Positions 57,607-64,000 of a stretch of 64,000 nucleotides of DNA are shown piece by piece (position 1 is the first letter of the stretch; every line of letters begins with the position of its first letter). The translations under genes and the position numbers were made by a program. Below the pieces are notes generated by a model that was not told the DNA's origin, did no database searches, and worked only from the letters and a program-made list of their open reading frames with translations. This DNA comes from an uncultured Pseudomonadales bacterium (GTDB lineage: Bacteria; Pseudomonadota; Gammaproteobacteria; Pseudomonadales; CANNCY01). The stretch covers positions 1-64,000 of the forward strand of contig CANNCY010000003.1 in assembly GCA_947503335.1 (NCBI GenBank). The letters are read 5' to 3'.

Positions 57607-60600
57607 ATGGCTAATCACCAAAACCAAATTGCAGTTCAATGGGTTGTTGATGAAGTACAACTTGCGGTCGAAAATGCTCAGACGGCCTTTGAAGCCTATG
57701 TGGCCGACACGAACAATAAGTCGCAGCTTGGCTTTTGCCGCGTAACCCTGCATCAAATAGTTGGCAGTTTACGCATGGTAGAGCTGCAAGGTGCAGCGCT
57801 GTTAGCCGAAGAAATAGAGCTGCTAGCTGATCAAATTGAAGCAATTGATCGCCCAGCGATTGCACAGCAGGTGCTTTTTAGAGCGCTGTTACAACTGCCT
57901 TTGTATTTACATAAAGTTCTACTGTCGCGTTACGACGAGCCTAGTATCTTGCTGCCGTTATTAAACGATTTGCGAGCAGTACGCGGTGAGCGTTTATTTA
58001 CTGAAACGTCATTCTTTATTCCAAACTTACGACCTCTAGAATCGCCCGTTGGAAAAGCAGTTGAGCTAAGCGACGAGCAGCTAGAGTCAATGCTAGCTAA
58101 AATTGCGACTTCATATAAAGCTGTGTTGAAGGCGATAAGAAATGGCGATTTATCAGAAACTCGCCTAACTCAGTTTCATAAGTTGGCACTGCACTACTAC
58201 AAGCTAGCACAAGGCTCAGAGAAGAGCGCGTTTGCAGAAATGTTGGTCGCATTAACTGTAGCAATGAAGGACGGGCGTATTAAGGTAGGCCCTGGCTTAG
58301 AAGCAGTGCTAGTTCAGATTGTGCGCCACCTTGTTCAGGGTATTTCGAAGGGCGTAAGCCCCTTTAGCGAGTCTACCCCTGTTGCCTTAATTAAGAATAA
58401 TCTGTTCTATGTACATACAGCCGAGTCTTACAATAAAGTTACAAGAACTGTTAGCGACAAGTATGAATTAAACACTTCGCTACCGAAGGCGCCAGTAGAA
58501 TCTCTAGGTGAGGCCGATTGGGTAGATGCGCCGGCAAAAGAGAGCCTTGATCGTATAGCAGGAGACGTTCAATTTGAGCTGGGTCGAGTGGTACAATTGG
58601 TGCAAACCATTGCTCAGGGCAAAAAAGTTCAAGATGCGTTGTTTACCGCTGCGGCATCAGTATTGGCTAGAATCGCTGATACCTACGCCATTTTAGGTAA
58701 GGCGCAGCTTCGCACAAATACTCTGCAAATTGCCACCGAGCTGGTAAAACGTGATTTAGAGCCTGAACAAGCTTCAGTGCTATTAGAAAAACTCCAATTA
58801 CTTGTAAGAAACACAGCTGATATCACGCCAGGTCAGTCTCAGCCAATGGTTGAAGTAGATGAGCGCGAAGAACAGTTGCAGATGGCAAATGAAAGCGTGC
58901 TACGAGAAGCACGTAACGGGCTAGAGCAAGTAAAAGACGCGATTACAGAATATATCGCTAGCCAATGGGATATTAGTCATTTAGCCCCTACGCCTAAAAC
59001 GTTGCGCGATATCAGAGGCGGGTTAGAGATAGCGCTTGAGGCACGCGCAGGTAAAGTGTTAGGAGCCTGCGCAAGATTTATTGAAGAGCAGTTAATCGGG
59101 TCAGAAGAGACGCCTAATTGGGCTGATTTAGATACCTTGGCCGACGCTATCTCAGGTGTTGAGTATTATGTTGAGCGTTTAGATCAGGATGCTGAAGCTG
59201 AGAACGATGCTATTTTGACAGGCGCTGAAAGCGCTGTTGCTAGCTTAGGTTATCACGTGGTTCCAGTATCAACGGCCACAGCATCAAAAGTTGAGGCCAC
59301 ACCTGAGCCTGTATTAACCGATATTGAGTCGCACGATGATACGCGTGATGTCGACGAGGAAGTTCTTGAGATCTTCTTAGAAGAAGTTGAAGAAGTTTAC
59401 GAAGTTATCTTAGAGCAATACCCGCAATGGCGTGATTCAGGCGATAACGAAGCTCGCACCGAGGTACGACGTGCCTATCATACCCTAAAGGGTAGCGGCC
59501 GCATGGTTGGTGCGAACGTCTTGGCAGAATTGTGCTGGTCAACCGAAAATCTGCTTAATCGAGTAATAGATGGCACCGTTAGTTTGTCTGACGATGTATG
59601 GCAGTTTATCGAATTGGTGACTCACGAGATTCCATCATTACGTACAGCATTCGCTGATGATACGCAGGTTGCAAATGGTGAATACATTGCTCAGTTAGAG
59701 TCTGCGGGATTTGAATTAGCCAAAGGCGGCACTATGCCAAGCTTTGGCAAAGAGGCTGCAACTGAACTGGATGAACAGTCTGATGATCAGGTTGCACCAA
59801 GCGATGAGGCCATCGCTAACAGTTCGGTTGATCCAGCGTTGGAATTATCAGATGACGAAGAATTTGCCGAGGTAAGTGATGGCGAATCGAATAGCTTTGT
59901 AGAGGCTGACGCAGCGCTCGAGTCAGAGGCGCCAAACGAGTTAGAGCAGCCCTCAAAAACCAATCTTGAAGAAACGTTTAAAGCCGAGGCTGAACAGTAT
60001 CTTACAACACTCGATCAATTCGTTGCATTAGCACAGCAGCAGTTGCCAATAAAAACACCGACCTCTCCAGAACTTCAGCGCTCTTTGCATACGCTTAAAG
60101 GGGCAGCTGCTATGGCAGACTACCCAGGTATTTCTGATGTGGCAGGTGCGTTAGAGCTGCTGGTTAAAGAGCAGCGAGCTCATAGTGTAGAGTGTGACCA
60201 AGATTTAGTTGAATTATATGTTCAGGTGATCACGCAATTACAAAGCGCGCTTATGGTATTAGACATGCCATGGCAATCACCAGAGCTAGTGCAAGAATTA
60301 AACGATGCTCGCAATCAGATTTCTACGACTCACCGTGGAGCTTCTGATCAGCGTGCGATGCATCTCGTTGATTATTTGGTTGAAGCTGACTTTCAAGTAC
60401 TTGCACTTAATGTACTAAAAGACCTGACTTTACCAAAGGCTGAACGATTTGTTGACGAACTTGAACAAATCGAAGATTGGGCGGCTGAGTTTGACACGGT
60501 GTCACTGCAGCAACTCGCCCACGCGATGCGTGACTGCTTTGCATCGGTTACCGAAGCGTCCGATACCGATAAGCTAGTGGAGTTCGGTGTTGGATTGATT

Positions 60601-63303
60601 GCTGCTCAAGATGCATTACTTAATGCAGTAGATCAGCTAGCGGCCGGACAAGATATTGCATACGCCGATACATTAATGGCTGAACTGTCAGAATATCGAT
60701 GCCCAGAGGTTGAGGTAGACAATAGTGCTGAAGAGACACTTACCGACGATCTTGAAGAAGCATTTGATTCGGTAACGGTTGAACTACAACCAGTTGAAGC
60801 AGAAGCAGAAGCAGAAGCAGAAGCAGAAGCAGAAGCAGAAGCAGAAGCAGAAGCAGTAGAGTCAGTAGAAGCCCTTGTGGAACCAGTTCAGCTGCATGAA
60901 GACGAGACTGAGCCTAGTGTGTTGAGCGCAGCCGACGAAGAGATCGATTTAGATATTATCGAAATCTTTATTGAAGAAGCGCAAGAACTTATCGAAGAAT
61001 ACGATAACGCTCTTCATGCTTGGCGCGAAGCCCCAAGTGAGCAAGCGCATCGCGCCGAACTACTACGAGTACTTCACACATTTAAAGGTGGTGCGCGATT
61101 AGCTGGAGCTAATGCCTTAGGAGATCAGTCTCATAACTGCGAGACTGAACTAGAACGCCATGGCCGCGCAGATATCGATGACGCGTTGTACCATCGAATG
61201 ACTGACTACCAAGATCAGCTTACACGAGGTGTAGATGCACTTTCACAGTTGATGGTTAGCGACGATGCAGAAGTGATTGTGAATGCCCGTAAAGCGGCGC
61301 TTGATTCTAATTCTTCAGAGCCGGCATCGACAGCGAAAGACGAAAGTCAGAATGTCTCTCAAGACGCCAATGCAAATGTTGCGCTACCGTTCGCTTTACC
61401 TACCGCAGACGTAGATAAAGCCGGCGAAGCAGCTTCATTGCCAACATCGATGCTTGATGTGAAGCACAGTGGCGCTCAAGAAGTTGTTAAAGTAAATGCT
61501 GGGTTACTTGAAGAGTTAGTAAACCTTGCTGGCGAAACCAGTATTACTCGAAGCCGTGTAGAGCAACAGGTTACCGACGTGACGTTTGCTCTCGATGAAA
61601 TGGACGGCATCATTAATCGTTTGACCGAGCAATTACGCCGCTTAGACATAGAGACAGAAGCGCAAATTCTTTACCGTACTGAACAAGTCGGTGATAAAGA
61701 TGATGAGGCTTTTGACCCGCTCGAGATGGATCGATACTCGCAGTTACAGCAATTATCGCGAAGCTTGATGGAATCTGCCTCAGATATTCTCGATCTGAAG
61801 AGCACCCTTACTGATAAGAATAGAAACACTGAAACGCTATTGCTGCAACAGTCACGTATCAATTCAGAACTGCAAGAAGGCTTAATGCGTTCAAGAATGG
61901 TACCTTTCTCTCGTTCGGTGCCTAGACTACGACGAATCGTACGAACTGTTGGGGCCGAATTGAGCAAGCAAGTTCAATTTGACGTTGGAAACGTAGATGG
62001 TGAAGTTGATAGAACCATTCACGAGCGTTTGCAGTCGCCACTTGAACATATGCTTCGCAATGCTATTGACCACGGTATCGAATCGCCTAGTGACCGAGCG
62101 AAGGCTGGTAAGTCTGAAGTTGGCCATGTGTCACTAGATCTAGAGCGTGAAGGTGGCGACGTTGTTGTTCGTATTAAAGATGACGGCAAAGGTATTGATC
62201 TTGTAGCCGTACGTAATAAAGCTATCGCACAAGGCTTGCTGACAGACGATCAAGAAATTAGTGATCACGAGTTACAACAGTTTATTTTGATGCCAGGCTT
62301 CAGTACCGCTACCGAAGTGACTCAGATATCGGGTCGTGGTGTAGGCATGGACGTCGTGAATTCTGAAATCAAACATATGGGCGGAAGCATCACAATCAAC
62401 TCGGTGCCAGGTGAAGGTACTGAAATGTTGATTCGTTTACCATTTACAGTTTCGGTTAACCGTGCATTGATGGTGAAAATAGGCGAGGCGCAATACGCCA
62501 TCCCTCTAAACGCAATCGAAGGTGTTGTACGAATCAGCCCATACGAATTGAACCTTTACTACGACGATCCAAGCTCAGGATTTGACTATGGCGGTCGTAA
62601 GTACGGTGTACGTTATTTGGGAGAGATGCTACATACCAAAGGTAGACCAAATCTCGAGAGCGAATTCTTACCTTGTCCGGTGGTGCTAGTGCGAGCGCCA
62701 GATTATCCAATCGCTATACATGTAGATTCGTTGTTGGGTTCTCGTGAAGTTGTAGTGAAGTCACTTGGTCCACAGTTTGCTGCGGTGCCAGGCCTGTCGG
62801 GTGCGACGGTTCTTGGTGATGGTTCGGTTGTAGTTATTCTTGATGTATTAGGTTTGGTGCGTGCATCGAATCTATTACGCCAAGACGTGCCAACCTTGGT
62901 AGAGTCAGCAGATCAAGAAGATAGGCCTACGCTTGTGATGGTAGTCGATGACTCGCTAACTGTGCGTAAAGTGACTACGCGTTTCTTAGAACGCGAAGGC
63001 ATGGAAGTTGTCACTGCTAAAGATGGTGCTGATGCGTTGCGCCAGTTACAAGATATTACGCCGGATATCATGTTGCTCGATATTGAAATGCCACGCGTTG
63101 ATGGCTATGAAGTTGCTTCTACTATGAAGTCGAGCATGCGTTGGCGCGATATTCCTATCTGTATGATCACTTCAAGAACCGGTGACAAACACCGCAAGCG
63201 GGCTCTAGATATGGGTGTTGAGCGTTATATGGGTAAGCCGTATCAAGAAGAAGAATTGATGCAGGTGATCACAGAATTAGTAGGCGAGGCCGTTGACGCC
63301 TAA
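57607..63303 (+). CDS. chpA: hybrid chemosensory histidine kinase ChpA
   Basis: 1898 aa, shorter than Pseudomonas ChpA (about 2470). Phosphotransfer histidines are visible at His49 (TLHQIVGSL, lacking the usual Lys), His625 (YHTLKGSGRM), His828 (LHTLKGAAAM) and His1157 (LHTFKGGARL). A Glu-Ala repeat at residues 1064-1083 precedes the last one. Then a dimerisation region, HATPase (HMLRNAIDHGIE, SGRGVGMDVV), CheW domain and a receiver with Asp1825 (DIMLLDIEMPRVDGY). Autophosphorylates under PilJ-PilI and passes phosphate to PilG/PilH. The operon's largest gene. Confidence 0.96.
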   Translation: MANHQNQIAVQWVVDEVQLAVENAQTAFEAYVADTNNKSQLGFCRVTLHQIVGSLRMVELQGAALLAEEIELLADQIEAIDRPAIAQQVLFRALLQLPLYLHKVLLSRYDEPSILLPLLNDLRAVRGERLFTETSFFIPNLRPLESPVGKAVELSDEQLESMLAKIATSYKAVLKAIRNGDLSETRLTQFHKLALHYYKLAQGSEKSAFAEMLVALTVAMKDGRIKVGPGLEAVLVQIVRHLVQGISKGVSPFSESTPVALIKNNLFYVHTAESYNKVTRTVSDKYELNTSLPKAPVESLGEADWVDAPAKESLDRIAGDVQFELGRVVQLVQTIAQGKKVQDALFTAAASVLARIADTYAILGKAQLRTNTLQIATELVKRDLEPEQASVLLEKLQLLVRNTADITPGQSQPMVEVDEREEQLQMANESVLREARNGLEQVKDAITEYIASQWDISHLAPTPKTLRDIRGGLEIALEARAGKVLGACARFIEEQLIGSEETPNWADLDTLADAISGVEYYVERLDQDAEAENDAILTGAESAVASLGYHVVPVSTATASKVEATPEPVLTDIESHDDTRDVDEEVLEIFLEEVEEVYEVILEQYPQWRDSGDNEARTEVRRAYHTLKGSGRMVGANVLAELCWSTENLLNRVIDGTVSLSDDVWQFIELVTHEIPSLRTAFADDTQVANGEYIAQLESAGFELAKGGTMPSFGKEAATELDEQSDDQVAPSDEAIANSSVDPALELSDDEEFAEVSDGESNSFVEADAALESEAPNELEQPSKTNLEETFKAEAEQYLTTLDQFVALAQQQLPIKTPTSPELQRSLHTLKGAAAMADYPGISDVAGALELLVKEQRAHSVECDQDLVELYVQVITQLQSALMVLDMPWQSPELVQELNDARNQISTTHRGASDQRAMHLVDYLVEADFQVLALNVLKDLTLPKAERFVDELEQIEDWAAEFDTVSLQQLAHAMRDCFASVTEASDTDKLVEFGVGLIAAQDALLNAVDQLAAGQDIAYADTLMAELSEYRCPEVEVDNSAEETLTDDLEEAFDSVTVELQPVEAEAEAEAEAEAEAEAEAEAVESVEALVEPVQLHEDETEPSVLSAADEEIDLDIIEIFIEEAQELIEEYDNALHAWREAPSEQAHRAELLRVLHTFKGGARLAGANALGDQSHNCETELERHGRADIDDALYHRMTDYQDQLTRGVDALSQLMVSDDAEVIVNARKAALDSNSSEPASTAKDESQNVSQDANANVALPFALPTADVDKAGEAASLPTSMLDVKHSGAQEVVKVNAGLLEELVNLAGETSITRSRVEQQVTDVTFALDEMDGIINRLTEQLRRLDIETEAQILYRTEQVGDKDDEAFDPLEMDRYSQLQQLSRSLMESASDILDLKSTLTDKNRNTETLLLQQSRINSELQEGLMRSRMVPFSRSVPRLRRIVRTVGAELSKQVQFDVGNVDGEVDRTIHERLQSPLEHMLRNAIDHGIESPSDRAKAGKSEVGHVSLDLEREGGDVVVRIKDDGKGIDLVAVRNKAIAQGLLTDDQEISDHELQQFILMPGFSTATEVTQISGRGVGMDVVNSEIKHMGGSITINSVPGEGTEMLIRLPFTVSVNRALMVKIGEAQYAIPLNAIEGVVRISPYELNLYYDDPSSGFDYGGRKYGVRYLGEMLHTKGRPNLESEFLPCPVVLVRAPDYPIAIHVDSLLGSREVVVKSLGPQFAAVPGLSGATVLGDGSVVVILDVLGLVRASNLLRQDVPTLVESADQEDRPTLVMVVDDSLTVRKVTTRFLEREGMEVVTAKDGADALRQLQDITPDIMLLDIEMPRVDGYEVASTMKSSMRWRDIPICMITSRTGDKHRKRALDMGVERYMGKPYQEEELMQVITELVGEAVDA
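60796..60855 (+). repeat. hexanucleotide tandem repeat (GAAGCA)x10 inside chpA
   Basis: Ten perfect in-frame copies of GAAGCA encode ten Glu-Ala pairs in the linker before the last Hpt domain. As six is a multiple of three, copy-number change would alter linker length without shifting the frame. Confidence 0.95.
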
Positions 63304-64000
63304 GCCGGTTAAAGTAGCAGTGGTTGCGCAAACCGCTGCTATTTCGAACCTGCTTGCGGAGTTTATTAAAGCCCCGCATAGTGCTACCGTGCTTAACTAT
63401 CAGCAAGCAATTCAAGCTATCGAGTCTGACCGATTTGATTTTGATGCTTGTGTTCTAGGCGTCGATGAACACAGTAGTGGTTCGCTGCTAGAGTCGTTAG
63501 ATACCATACAGGTGTCAGTATTGGTGATGGATCAGCTCATGCCATTACAGGGCTCTTCTGCTCATCGTCAATGGCTAAAAGCTAGCGCGACAAAAATAGG
63601 GCAGTTTATAGGTCGGCTCTGTTATCAAAACGATGTTGCTGAAAACGCCGAGAAAGTCGTTATTATTGGCGCCTCAATGGGCGGCCCAGATAGTATTCGA
63701 GCGTTTTTTTCAGAATTACGGCCCACCGATGGCGTCGCTTTTGTTTATGCTCAGCATATTGCTAGCCAGTTTCACACCGTACTTGAACAGATGGTGCAGA
63801 ATTCATCAAGCTACGAAGCAATCGTCATCGATACTGGTATGCAGATAAAGGCAGGTAATGTATATATCGTGCCCGCAGATGTTGAGACTAGCCTAGGCGA
63901 AGATGGCCGCTTTACGGTTGATGAAACAACTTGGCGCGGCGATTATGCTCCGTCCATTGATCAAATAATTATGACGGTTGCTAGACACTATAAAGATCGA
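63293..64000 (+). CDS. chpB: CheB-type methylesterase ChpB, 5-prime part (cut by window end)
   Basis: 236 codons to the window edge, read by hand. TTG start at 63293 overlaps the chpA end by 11 nt, with GAGG just upstream. Residues about 1-100 resemble a degenerate receiver without a clear phospho-Asp. A methylesterase domain follows with the active Ser in KVVIIGASMGGPDS and His in VYAQHIASQFHTV; the catalytic Asp is expected past the edge. Removes methyl groups from PilJ, opposing PilK. Confidence 0.9.
   Translation, partial: MTPKPVKVAVVAQTAAISNLLAEFIKAPHSATVLNYQQAIQAIESDRFDFDACVLGVDEHSSGSLLESLDTIQVSVLVMDQLMPLQGSSAHRQWLKASATKIGQFIGRLCYQNDVAENAEKVVIIGASMGGPDSIRAFFSELRPTDGVAFVYAQHIASQFHTVLEQMVQNSSSYEAIVIDTGMQIKAGNVYIVPADVETSLGEDGRFTVDETTWRGDYAPSIDQIIMTVARHYKDR

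Overview
The window looks like chromosome of a marine-type gammaproteobacterium: moderate GC by eye, many TonB-dependent receptors, and long runs of genes in an order I know from Pseudomonas (rep / GGDEF-EAL / comM / torF-glnK-amtB-sutA; argH-lptM-lysA-dapF-DUF484-xerC-HAD; algZR-hemCDXY; trxA-rho-ubiD; yggS-proC-yggT-metXW-rdgB-hemW; pilTU; gshB-tonB3-ruvX; pilGHIJK-chpA-chpB). Genus cannot be fixed from the sequence alone. I saw no rRNA, tRNA, insertion sequence, prophage or CRISPR array, and no gene-free stretch above about 300 bases.

Region 1 (1-17.8 kb) is the accessory part. It holds a MocR-type regulator with an extra C-terminal domain, a nitrilase-family amidase, a TonB-dependent receptor, a TPR-sulfotransferase, a C45-type N-acyl hydrolase/acyltransferase, an MFS carrier, a POT-like peptide carrier, a second receptor, a two-gene reverse-strand unit (Fe(II)/2-oxoglutarate Asp/Asn-hydroxylase plus a beta-propeller-like protein), and a third receptor that is a close paralogue of the second. 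Together these could import, hydrolyse and take up an amide- or peptide-like compound, and perhaps sulfate or hydroxylate something. This is the best candidate for an undescribed system; the substrate is unknown.

Region 2 (17.8-27.2 kb) has fdhD, a small protein gene, rep helicase, a composite c-di-GMP enzyme, comM, and the torF-glnK-amtB nitrogen operon. In front of torF I find a good sigma-54 promoter and a near-consensus NtrC site. A sutA homologue follows amtB.

Region 3 (27.2-38.98 kb) has the tightly overlapping argH-lptM-lysA-dapF-DUF484-xerC-HAD operon on the reverse strand, divergent from algZ-algR and hemC-hemD-hemX-hemY. The 39-codon lptM is easily missed.

Region 4 (38.97-48.4 kb) is a long reverse-strand housekeeping series from yggS down to ubiD, including proC, metX/metW, rdgB, hemW, trxA and rho.

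Region 5 (48.5-64 kb) is type IV pilus machinery: the retraction ATPases PilT and PilU, a reverse-strand gshB-tonB3-ruvX operon, and the Chp chemosensory operon pilG-pilH-pilI-pilJ-pilK-chpA, ending in a chpB methylesterase gene cut by the window edge.
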